Assembly: GCA_045593555.1 (NCBI GenBank)
Contig: JAZNWU010000031.1
Span: forward strand, 50,939 to 114,938
Reading direction: 5' to 3'
Source of the DNA: Fimenecus sp045593555
GTDB lineage: Bacteria > Bacillota > Clostridia > Oscillospirales > Acutalibacteraceae
Length of the DNA: 64,000 bases
Position 1 is the stretch's first letter. The number at the start of each line of letters is the position of its first letter. This document shows, one piece after another, positions 7,752-14,449 of the stretch. The notes under the pieces were generated by a model, which made no database searches, had not been told where the DNA came from, and was given only the letters and a program-made list of their open reading frames with translations. Made by a program: the position numbers and the translations under genes.

Positions 7752-8132
7752 TTAATTTAATTTATTACAATGTTTACATGAGCCAAAAGCCATTAAACTG
7801 TAATTTATAACATTTCCTATAATCTCATCTGAAAAGGTGAGAGAGTCATTTTTGAATGACATTAAATCATATACCTTACCGCAGTTTATGCATTTGAAAT
7901 GAGCATGCGGATTAACATTCCCGTCAAATCGGTCAGTTGCACCGTCAGGAATTCTTATTATCTGTCCGTTTTCTTCAAGTTGAGAAAGATTTCTGTAAAG
8001 TGTTCCTAAACTTAAATTAGGAATTGTTTCACGAACGGAAAGGTAAAGCTCCATAGCAGTTGGATGGTCATAACGAGAACATAGTTCGTTAATAATTGCA
8101 TCTCTTTGCTTACTTTTTCTTTCAATTGCCAT
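7752..8132 (-). CDS. perR: Fur family peroxide-responsive repressor
   Basis: Metal-dependent repressor of 126 residues. The N-terminal winged helix reads RKSKQRDAIINELCSRYDHP with LSLGTLYRNLSQLEENG as the recognition segment. The regulatory metal site lies in PHAHFKC, and two CxxC pairs (CINC, CKHC) form the structural zinc site. Adjacent rubrerythrin and the lack of iron-transport genes favour PerR over Fur, though the class cannot be settled from sequence. A palindromic operator overlaps its own promoter, implying autoregulation. Confidence 0.87.
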   Translation of the reverse strand: MAIERKSKQRDAIINELCSRYDHPTAMELYLSVRETIPNLSLGTLYRNLSQLEENGQIIRIPDGATDRFDGNVNPHAHFKCINCGKVYDLMSFKNDSLTFSDEIIGNVINYSLMAFGSCKHCNKLN

Positions 8133-8150
8133 TCACTCACCTCGTTATCA

Positions 8151-8167
8151 GTAATGATTATCATTAT
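8151..8167. promoter_or_regulatory. Fur/PerR box
   Basis: TAATGATTATCATTA at 8152-8166 is a perfect 7-1-7 palindrome matching the Fur/PerR box core. It lies directly downstream of the -10 box of the perR-rubrerythrin promoter. Confidence 0.85.
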
Positions 8168-8193
8168 TATAACATAAATAATATCAATGTCAA
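8166..8193 (-). promoter_or_regulatory. Sigma A promoter of perR-rubrerythrin
   Basis: On the minus strand TTGACA (8193-8188), 16-bp spacer, TATAAT (8171-8166), with the Fur/PerR palindrome over the start point. Confidence 0.82.
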
Positions 8194-8250
8194 TACTTTT
8201 ATGAAAAATTTTTAAGATTATTTTGTAAATAAATGGTAATACAGGAAAAC

Positions 8251-8279
8251 TTGACGATTATGATGTTTTTTGATAAAAT
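8251..8279 (+). promoter_or_regulatory. Sigma A promoter of the dockerin protein gene
   Basis: TTGACG (8251-8256), 17-bp spacer, TAAAAT (8274-8279); the ribosome binding site AAAGGA follows at 8295. Confidence 0.75.
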
Positions 8280-8310
8280 ATGATAAATAATTATAAAGGA
8301 TGTGATAAAA

Positions 8311-10335
8311 GTGAAAAATTATATATTTAAAAGTATTGTTTCCATTTTTTTAGTTATATCAATTATTTTTTCATGCTCCTTTATGTTTTTAGTTTCTGCT
8401 GAATCAAAACCTGGTTATATTACACATAATAGTGTAAAAGTAAGAACAACTCCGACATCAGTTCCCACTGACAATGTAATTAAAATTGGTAGTAGTAATT
8501 TATTATTAAATAAGAATCATTCAGTTACGATTATTGAAACAGTTGCCAGTCAAGGTGATGATAATTATCCTGAATGGTGTCATATAAAATTTACATATAA
8601 TGGCGTACAATATGAGGGATATGTTGCTGCAGATTTTGTTGCAGAAAAAGTTCAATCTCAACCAGGTGGAGTTATGCCTGATGGTGTTCCTGAAATATAT
8701 AAAGAATATATTAAAAATATAGTTTCTGAACATCCCGATTGGAAATTTGTTTTTTATGATACCGGTCTTGAATGGTCAAGTCTTTTTAAATCTGATGCTC
8801 AAGGTTATATTGGAAGAAGTCTTATTGAAAATGGTTTTCCTATTTCGTATCGTTCAACTGAACCGGGTGCATATGATTGGAAGACTGATAAATTTATCGC
8901 TCTTGATGCAGGCCGTTGGTATCAGGCAAATGAACAAACGCTTGCATACTATATGGACCCAAGAAATTTCTTTAACGATGAAAATATATTTATGTTTGAA
9001 TCATTAAAATATAATAAGGATTATCACACGATTTCAGGTGTTGAAGCAATTTTAGCCGGTTCATTTATGGCGAATAAAACTATTACAAACACAAATGGAC
9101 AATCTGTATCTTATGCTCAGGCATTTATGGATGCTGCCGCTAAATCAGGAGTTAGTCCATATCATCTTGCTTCAAGAAGTATTCAGGAAGTTGGAACAAG
9201 TGGTACAAGTGGCTCTGTAAATGGAAGTTCAGGTTATTACAATTTTTATAATATAGGTGCTAATAGTAGTAGTGACCCGGTTGCTAATGCATTAAAGTAT
9301 GCCGCAACGACAGATGCGAAATATATGCTCCCATGGAACTCTCCATATAAAGCAATTGTTGGTGGTGCAATATGGATTGGTACCGGATACATTGACAAAG
9401 GTCAGGATACGTTATATTATCAAAAATTTAATGTTGTAAGTCGAGTTTGGACACATCAATATATGACAAACATCATGGCTCCATATCAGGAATCGGAAGA
9501 TATTTATAAATCATATAAAAATTTGGATATTCTTGATTTGTCTTATGTTTTTGTTATTCCATATTATAGAAATATGCCTGAAAAAGCATGCGAATTACCA
9601 AAGGCAAGCAACGGTAGTCCAAATAACTGGTTAAGTTCTCTTACTGTTGAAGGATACAATTTTACTTTTGATGGTAATAAGATAAGTGGTTATTCAATTA
9701 CTGTTGGCGAGTCTGTTTCTTCGGTAAATATAACTGCCAAAGCAATTAGTTCAAAATCTAAAATAAGTGGCACGGGTAAAGTTAATCTTAACCCGGGACA
9801 TAATAATATTAAAGTTATAGTTACTGCTGAAAATGGTAACACAAAAACATATTATATTGAAATTATCAGAAATTCAACCAACCAGATTCCTTTAACAGGT
9901 ATTTCTTTGGATAAAAATGAACTGACAATGTTTATTAATGATTCAAAGCAATTAACTGTTACATATAATCCATCAAATACTACAGATAATAAGACAATTA
10001 CCTGGACATCTTCAGATTCCTCTGTTGCAAAGGTTGACGATAACGGTAAAGTAATTGCAACCGGTAAAGGAACTGCTACAATTACTGCAAAAGTTGGCAA
10101 ATATTCTGCTACTTGTAAGGTAATTGTATCTAACAATGTTGTCACAGGTGATATTGATGCAGATGGAGCAATAACAATTTCAGATGCTCTTATGATATTT
10201 AAATATAAGACAAATGAAATTACACTTTCTGATACAGAACTTAAAGCAGCTGATACCGATAAAAATGGTAATGTTGGTTTAACGGATGCTTTAAAGATTT
10301 TTAAATATAAAAGTGGCGAAATAGATAAAATATAA
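8311..10335 (+). CDS. Secreted glucosaminidase with SH3, cadherin-like, Big2 and dockerin domains
   Basis: Exported 674-residue protein predicted to cut peptidoglycan. Order: signal peptide (1-30), SH3-like domain (about 32-110), a GH73-type glucosaminidase region (about 235-330, with QEVGTSG and GYYNFYNIGA), a cadherin-like beta-sandwich (about 440-520), a Big2 Ig-like domain (about 525-610) and a C-terminal type I dockerin. The dockerin has two calcium loops, GDIDADGAITISDAL and ADTDKNGNVGLTDAL, each followed by a helix ending IFKYK. The dockerin implies docking to a cohesin elsewhere. A GTG at 8302 touches the ribosome binding site AAAGGA, so the GTG at 8311 is the start. Confidence 0.9.
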   Translation: MKNYIFKSIVSIFLVISIIFSCSFMFLVSAESKPGYITHNSVKVRTTPTSVPTDNVIKIGSSNLLLNKNHSVTIIETVASQGDDNYPEWCHIKFTYNGVQYEGYVAADFVAEKVQSQPGGVMPDGVPEIYKEYIKNIVSEHPDWKFVFYDTGLEWSSLFKSDAQGYIGRSLIENGFPISYRSTEPGAYDWKTDKFIALDAGRWYQANEQTLAYYMDPRNFFNDENIFMFESLKYNKDYHTISGVEAILAGSFMANKTITNTNGQSVSYAQAFMDAAAKSGVSPYHLASRSIQEVGTSGTSGSVNGSSGYYNFYNIGANSSSDPVANALKYAATTDAKYMLPWNSPYKAIVGGAIWIGTGYIDKGQDTLYYQKFNVVSRVWTHQYMTNIMAPYQESEDIYKSYKNLDILDLSYVFVIPYYRNMPEKACELPKASNGSPNNWLSSLTVEGYNFTFDGNKISGYSITVGESVSSVNITAKAISSKSKISGTGKVNLNPGHNNIKVIVTAENGNTKTYYIEIIRNSTNQIPLTGISLDKNELTMFINDSKQLTVTYNPSNTTDNKTITWTSSDSSVAKVDDNGKVIATGKGTATITAKVGKYSATCKVIVSNNVVTGDIDADGAITISDALMIFKYKTNEITLSDTELKAADTDKNGNVGLTDALKIFKYKSGEIDKI

Positions 10336-10342
10336 TATTAAG

Positions 10343-10383
10343 ATAAAAGGGTAGAGAAAATAAATCTCTACCCTTTTATTTTA
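10343..10383. terminator. Terminator after the dockerin protein gene
   Basis: Perfect 14-bp stem ATAAAAGGGTAGAG (10343-10356) with 10366-10379, loop of nine bases, T-rich after. Confidence 0.9.
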
Positions 10384-10448
10384 ATAAAAAAGAACACTTA
10401 CTGTTTTAGTAAATGTTCTGATTATTGGCGGAGAGCAAGGGATTCGAA
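10378..10448. repeat. 71-bp direct repeat, copy 1 (tRNA-Ser 3' end and terminator)
   Basis: Identical, base for base, to 10555-10625. On the minus strand it contains the tRNA-Ser 3' end from the T-loop TTCGAATCCC through CCA, and the tRNA terminator. Here it is a 23-base tRNA fragment without the rest of the gene. Confidence 0.93.
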
Positions 10449-10554
10449 TGCTAAATTCACAATGCAAATGGGGGATTTGCATTGTGCTTTTGCCTAAAAA
10501 TGATATACTATATCATTTTTTAACGGCAAAACCCTATGGGTTCGAATCTTTGAG
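10449..10554. mobile_element. Palindromic insertion next to tRNA-Ser
   Basis: 106 bases between the 71-bp repeats. They hold hairpin 1 (10458-10469 with 10475-10486, 12 perfect pairs), hairpin 2 (outer TTTTGCC/GGCAAAA at 10488-10494 and 10525-10531 around an inner near-perfect palindrome), and GGGTTCGAATC at 10538-10548, an inverted copy of the host tRNA T-arm. Hairpin 2 is homologous to 14134-14178 beside tRNA-Leu. No coding capacity. Its class is unknown. Confidence 0.7.
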
Positions 10555-10625
10555 ATTTTAATAAAAAAGAACACTTACTGTTTTAGTAAATGTTCTGATT
10601 ATTGGCGGAGAGCAAGGGATTCGAA
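10555..10625. repeat. 71-bp direct repeat, copy 2
   Basis: Second copy at a 177-base period; this one is continuous with the intact tRNA-Ser gene. Confidence 0.93.
10568..10597 (-). terminator. Terminator of tRNA-Ser
   Basis: Stem AGAACATTTACT with AGTAAGTGTTCT on the minus strand, followed by TTTTTT; duplicated at 10391-10420 in the repeat. Confidence 0.85.
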
Positions 10626-10695
10626 CCCTCGAAACCGTTTTAGCAGTTTACACGATTTCCAATCGTGCTCCTTCGACCAGCTCGGACAACTCTCC
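10603..10695 (-). tRNA. tRNA-Ser (anticodon GGA)
   Basis: 93 bases with CCA encoded. The acceptor stem GGAGAGT pairs with GCTCTCC, the anticodon stem CACGA/TCGTG encloses the loop TTGGAAA (anticodon GGA), and a long variable arm is present as expected for serine. The T-arm is GGGTTCGAATCCC. It is transcribed leftward. Confidence 0.96.
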
Positions 10696-10711
10696 ATATC
10701 AACATTACATT

Positions 10712-10740
10712 ATTATATAGGAATGTTGTTATAAAATCAA
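10712..10740 (-). promoter_or_regulatory. Promoter of tRNA-Ser
   Basis: Minus strand TTGATT (10740-10735), 17-bp spacer, TATAAT (10717-10712). Confidence 0.82.
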
Positions 10741-10769
10741 GTGTTTTATATTTTTTATTTTTGCTAAAT

Positions 10770-10798
10770 TTGACTTTTAAACACCCGTATTATATAAT
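10770..10798 (+). promoter_or_regulatory. Sigma A promoter of the symporter gene
   Basis: TTGACT (10770-10775), 17-bp spacer, TATAAT (10793-10798); leader of about 25 bases, too short for a riboswitch. Confidence 0.85.
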
Positions 10799-10828
10799 TC
10801 ATTAAAACAATATTTAAGGGGATTCTGT

Positions 10829-12229
10829 ATGTTAAATGACATTATTTCAACAATAAATGATGCTTTATATAGTTATATTTTAATTGTTATACTTGTTCTT
10901 GGAGGATTATATTTTACAATTAGGACAAAGTTTGTTCAATTCAGACTTTTAAGAGAACAGTTCCGTGCGGTTCTGGAAAAACCGATAGACGGAAATGGTG
11001 TATCTTCATTTCAGGCTTTAATGGTATCAACAGCATCTCGAGTTGGAACAGGTAACATTATTGGTGTTTCAACTGCAATTTGTCTTGGTGGCTTTGGCTC
11101 TGTTTTCTGGATGTGGATAATTGCTATTATTGGAAGCGCATCTGCTTTTGTTGAAAGTACACTTGCACAGATTTATAAGAGAAAAGGTTCTGATGGTTGT
11201 TATGGTGGACCTGCATATTATATTGAAAGTGCATTAAATAACAAACCATTAGCAATTATATTTTCTATTTTACTTATTATCACATATGGTTTTGGTTTTA
11301 ATATGTTGGCTTCATATAATCTTCAGTCAACATTTTCATCATATGATTTTTACAATACAAAAACATCACCTTGGATTATTGGTTTAATTGTTGCAATAAT
11401 TGTTGTATACTGTCTGTTTGGTGGTGGAAAACGAGTTGTAAAAGTGACAAGTACACTCGTTCCGATTATGGGTGTAGCATATATTCTTATTGCCATTATT
11501 ATTGTTTTAATAAATATTAAATTATTACCAAGTATAATTGAATCTATTTTCATTGAAGCTTTCAATTTTAAAGCAATTTTCGGTGGATTCAGTGGCTCAT
11601 GTGTTATGTTTGGAATCAAAAGAGGTCTTTTCAGCAATGAGGCAGGTGTCGGTTCTGCACCTAATGCATCAGCATCGGCAGAAGTTAATCATCCTGTAAA
11701 ACAAGGTCTTGTTCAGGTTCTTTCAGTTTTTATTGACACAATTTTAATTTGTTCTGCAACTGCATTTATGTGTATGAGTTCAGGTGTTGAGCCAACCGCA
11801 GAACTTTCAGGTGCTCCTTTTATTCAAGCAGCACTTACTGAATCACTTGGCAGTTTTGGACCTGTATTTATTACCGTAGCAATGATTCTTTTTGCTTTTA
11901 CAACTCTCATAGGTAATATATTTTATGTTGATAAATGCATTTACCATATTTTTGGTAAAAAACCAGGTAAAGTCTTTATGAGCTTTTATTATATTATTGC
12001 ATCTGTTATAATTTTTGTTGGTGCTGGGTTAAATGCTGACTTACTTTGGGGTGTTGCTGACATTACAATGGGTGCAATGACTATTATAAATATGCCTGTG
12101 ATTATTTATCTTAGTAAATATACTTTCAGAGCTTTAAAAGATTATGAAAAACAGCGTAAAGATGGAAAAGAACCCGTCTTTAAAGCAAAAAATATAGATT
12201 TACCACATAAAACTGATTATTGGAATTAA
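10829..12229 (+). CDS. Alanine/glycine:cation symporter (AGCS family)
   Basis: Integral membrane transporter of 466 residues that imports alanine or glycine with sodium. About ten hydrophobic segments are present. Family signatures include STASRVGTGNIIGVSTAICL, GGPAYYIESAL, and the conserved loop FGIKRGLFSNEAGVGSAPNA followed by ASAEVNHPVKQGLVQ. Length is typical for the family. It has its own promoter, so it is probably monocistronic, though read-through into the amidase gene is possible. Substrate preference cannot be told from sequence. Confidence 0.93.
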   Translation: MLNDIISTINDALYSYILIVILVLGGLYFTIRTKFVQFRLLREQFRAVLEKPIDGNGVSSFQALMVSTASRVGTGNIIGVSTAICLGGFGSVFWMWIIAIIGSASAFVESTLAQIYKRKGSDGCYGGPAYYIESALNNKPLAIIFSILLIITYGFGFNMLASYNLQSTFSSYDFYNTKTSPWIIGLIVAIIVVYCLFGGGKRVVKVTSTLVPIMGVAYILIAIIIVLINIKLLPSIIESIFIEAFNFKAIFGGFSGSCVMFGIKRGLFSNEAGVGSAPNASASAEVNHPVKQGLVQVLSVFIDTILICSATAFMCMSSGVEPTAELSGAPFIQAALTESLGSFGPVFITVAMILFAFTTLIGNIFYVDKCIYHIFGKKPGKVFMSFYYIIASVIIFVGAGLNADLLWGVADITMGAMTIINMPVIIYLSKYTFRALKDYEKQRKDGKEPVFKAKNIDLPHKTDYWN

Positions 12230-12234
12230 GATTG

Positions 12235-12261
12235 AACTGACAATCACTCTCTGCATAAAAT
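12235..12261 (+). promoter_or_regulatory. Promoter of the amidase gene
   Basis: AAC (12235-12237), 16 bases, CATAAAATGTAG from 12254. The stretch CTCTCTGCATAAAATGTAG matches CTCTTTGCGTATAATGTAG at 5090-5108 at 16 of 19 positions, with the AAC element at the same distance. Sigma class undecided; the pattern also resembles a sigma K promoter (AC, 16-17 bases, CATANNNTA). Confidence 0.5.
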
Positions 12262-12274
12262 GTAGAGGGTGATT
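12242..12274 (+). promoter_or_regulatory. Hairpin covering promoter core and ribosome binding site
   Basis: Bases 12242-12255 pair with 12261-12274 at all 14 positions (12 Watson-Crick, 2 G-U), loop of five bases. The right arm holds AGAGGGTGAT, the ribosome binding site of the amidase, and TAAAAT lies in the loop. No T-tract follows, so it is not a normal terminator. Confidence 0.65.
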
Positions 12275-12276
12275 CT

Positions 12277-12762
12277 TTGCGAAGTTTTAACTATAACAGA
12301 AACAATACAGTTGAATATGCTAAAAGATGGGCATTATCAAGAAATCCACAGTTTTTTAATTTTCACGAAATAGGTGGGGATTGTACAAATTTTGCATCTC
12401 AATGTATTTATGCAGGTGCAGGTGTAATGAATTATACTCGTGATTTTGGTTGGTATTACATTTCACCTGATGACCGTGCAGCTGCATGGTCAGGAGTACA
12501 GTATTTATACAGATTTCTTACTACTAATGAGAGCGTTGGTCCTGTTGGCAGAGATGTTGATTTAACTGAAATTCAGTTTGGTGATGTAATCTTTTTAAGT
12601 AATGGTCAGAGATTATATCACACACTTGTTGTTACAGGATTTGATACTGATAGTGAAATTCTTATTTGTGCTCATACAGTTGATTCGTATATGCGACGAC
12701 TTGACAGTTACAGATATTATGCAACATTCCCTGTACACATTGAAAAGGTAAATACTTGGTAA
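12277..12762 (+). CDS. Amidase domain (Amidase_6-like) protein
   Basis: Protein of 161 residues resembling the putative amidase domain common in Clostridia and Bacillus, an NlpC/CHAP-like papain fold. NNTVEYAKRWALSRNPQFF precedes GGDCTNFASQC with the probable catalytic cysteine, and LYHTLVVTGFD carries the probable catalytic histidine. No signal peptide is seen, which is unusual for a wall enzyme and may mean an intracellular or sporulation-compartment role. It starts with TTG: AGAGGGTGAT is well placed and no ATG is available nearby. Confidence 0.82.
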   Translation: MRSFNYNRNNTVEYAKRWALSRNPQFFNFHEIGGDCTNFASQCIYAGAGVMNYTRDFGWYYISPDDRAAAWSGVQYLYRFLTTNESVGPVGRDVDLTEIQFGDVIFLSNGQRLYHTLVVTGFDTDSEILICAHTVDSYMRRLDSYRYYATFPVHIEKVNTW

Positions 12763-12766
12763 AAGA

Positions 12767-12797
12767 AAAGGATTGGTTTACGCCAATCCTTTAAAAT
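12767..12797. terminator. Bidirectional terminator
   Basis: Stem AAAGGATTGG/CCAATCCTTT (12767-12776 with 12783-12792) between convergent amidase and CapA-like genes. Confidence 0.87.
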
Positions 12798-13961
12798 TTA
12801 CATCTGTTCTAAAATATAATTTTTAACATCCTCTAATTTACTTTCTTTCCATTTACCTGTATCAGCCTTTTCAGCTAATGGACAAATAATATAAAAATCA
12901 AGAGTTTCACCTGGCACACGACCTGTTCTTAAAGGCTCTGCAAAATGTTCTTTCCACTTTTCTTCAGTAGCATCTTTGAATTCTTCAGGCTTTAAATAGG
13001 TCATTTGACGCTTTGTAGCAGAAATCAGCATTTTAGCTGACAAAGGAGCTAAAAGCTCATATTCGTCTTTTTGGACATCAACAAATATACGTGGCAACTC
13101 ATTTTTTACAATGCGTTCAGGTCCACGAATGATTTTAAGTCCCATTGGTTCATAGGTAAACTCATTTTCAGTAAAATTTAATTTAATAAGTAATCCAATA
13201 TCAGTATTAAATTGAGAACGCTGATAGTCAGTATCAAAAATAAAATTACCTAATGAATAAAAAATTATTTTATTACCGACTGTTTCATAATTCATTGGAA
13301 CATGTGGATGGTGTGCAACAACAATATCAGCACCCATTTCAAGATAATTATGGTATCTTTCTCTCGTATAAGGAGAGGGTAGTGGAGTGAATTCTTCACC
13401 AGCGTGAGCAACAATTATACACCAACGACAAGTCTTTTTGATTTCATCAATGGATTTTTGAATTTCGTCAAGGTCGCTCCAACTATAACAACCAGGTTTG
13501 TCTATATCAGCTTTTCGGCATGCTCGTTGATAACCGACTCCAAACATACCAATTCCACCTGCTTCATTGAGAATGACAGGTTTTCTTGCTTCATCTATAT
13601 TCATTCCGGCGCCAATAGTTTGTACTCCATTTTCTCGTGCAATTTTCAATGTGCTTTCAATACCATATGAACCTGCATCCATAATATGATTATTGCATAT
13701 GTTCCATATATCAGCATTCATATTTTTAAGAACTTTTACAGCTTTTGGGTCAATTGTGTGTAATAACTGTTGAACACCGGTTGCAGTTGTATTTTGTTCT
13801 GCGTTTGCAACAGGACCTTCAACATTTGTTATTACATGGTCGGCACTGTGAAGAAAATCTAGAACTTCTTGTGATATTAAATTTTCATCATCCCATTTAC
13901 CGTACATATACCGGTCAAAACCAATATCTCCTGTAAATACTAAGGAAGTTTTTTCTTTCAT
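12798..13961 (-). CDS. CapA family protein (metallophosphatase-like)
   Basis: Protein of 387 residues of the PGA_cap family, a calcineurin-like metallophosphoesterase fold. Motifs in order: FTGDIGFDRYM, NVEGPV, ICNNHIMDAG, VVAHAGEEF, VAHHPHVPMNY and YSLGNFIFD, the set of Asp/Asn/His residues expected for a two-metal site. Family members include CapA of polyglutamate capsule synthesis, but there are no capB/capC partners here, so the substrate is unknown. No signal peptide is seen. The ATG at 13961 is preceded by GAAAGGG. Confidence 0.88.
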   Translation of the reverse strand: MKEKTSLVFTGDIGFDRYMYGKWDDENLISQEVLDFLHSADHVITNVEGPVANAEQNTTATGVQQLLHTIDPKAVKVLKNMNADIWNICNNHIMDAGSYGIESTLKIARENGVQTIGAGMNIDEARKPVILNEAGGIGMFGVGYQRACRKADIDKPGCYSWSDLDEIQKSIDEIKKTCRWCIIVAHAGEEFTPLPSPYTRERYHNYLEMGADIVVAHHPHVPMNYETVGNKIIFYSLGNFIFDTDYQRSQFNTDIGLLIKLNFTENEFTYEPMGLKIIRGPERIVKNELPRIFVDVQKDEYELLAPLSAKMLISATKRQMTYLKPEEFKDATEEKWKEHFAEPLRTGRVPGETLDFYIICPLAEKADTGKWKESKLEDVKNYILEQM

Positions 13962-14044
13962 AGAATAAACCCTTTCTCGAAGTTGTTTAATTAATTATAA
14001 CATTGTTTATTATATTATTCAAGGGTACAACTTTATAGTCTAAA

Positions 14045-14055
14045 CAGGGGTCGAA
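14045..14055. repeat. 11-bp copy of the tRNA-Leu T-arm
   Basis: CAGGGGTCGAA is identical to 14255-14265 inside tRNA-Leu, at a distance of 210 bases; it marks the far end of the neighbouring palindromic element. Confidence 0.7.
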
Positions 14056-14200
14056 TGTCTGCTTTGGCTACGCCTCGCACCCATCTCGCTCGGTGACCCA
14101 AATTCTAACGAATTTTGGTACCCACCTCACGACTTTTTGCTAAAAAGGATTCACTGAATCATTTTCTTAACGCAAAAACCTTCTCAGGTCCGACCACCTG
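14056..14200. mobile_element. Palindromic element next to tRNA-Leu
   Basis: Non-coding stretch homologous in layout to 10449-10554. Hairpin 2 (14134-14178) has outer TTTTTGC/GCAAAAA and inner GGATTCA/TGAATCA; differences from the tRNA-Ser copy are compensatory. CCAAATTC/GAATTTTGG at 14098-14118 forms another hairpin. CAGGTCCGACCACCTG (14185-14200) is an inverted copy of the host T-arm, one substitution and one insertion apart. Related sequence was not seen elsewhere in the window. Confidence 0.65.
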
Positions 14201-14205
14201 TAATT

Positions 14206-14243
14206 AAAATAGCAGTCTCGACAAATGTCGAAACTGCTATTTT
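14206..14243 (-). terminator. Terminator of tRNA-Leu
   Basis: Long stem AAATAGCAGT/ACTGCTATTT with an inner TCGAC/GTCGA extension, T-rich on the minus strand after the CCA end. Confidence 0.87.
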
Positions 14244-14327
14244 GGTGCGGGTAGCAGGGGTCGAACCTGTACACCTCTCGGCACAAGATCCTAAATCTTG
14301 CGTGTCTGCCAATTCCACCATACCCGC
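14243..14327 (-). tRNA. tRNA-Leu (anticodon TAG)
   Basis: 85 bases with CCA encoded. Acceptor GCGGGTA/TACCCGC, anticodon stem CAAGA/TCTTG around TTTAGGA (anticodon TAG), long variable arm, T-arm CAGGTTCGACCCCTG. It is transcribed leftward. Confidence 0.96.
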
Positions 14328-14341
14328 ATATTACTTTTGAA

Positions 14342-14370
14342 ATTATATCAAATAATTTTTAAAAATTCAA
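14342..14370 (-). promoter_or_regulatory. Promoter of tRNA-Leu
   Basis: Minus strand TTGAAT (14370-14365), 17-bp spacer, TATAAT (14347-14342). Confidence 0.85.
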
Positions 14371-14449
14371 TAGACAAATCAATTAATATGTTATAAAATA
14401 TAATTTAAAATATAATAAAAAAGCTATATACATGTTGGAGGTAATAAAT

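Noticed and set aside
10799..10828. Glycine riboswitch before the alanine/glycine symporter
   Set aside because: Only about 25 leader bases lie between promoter and start; no aptamer sequence.
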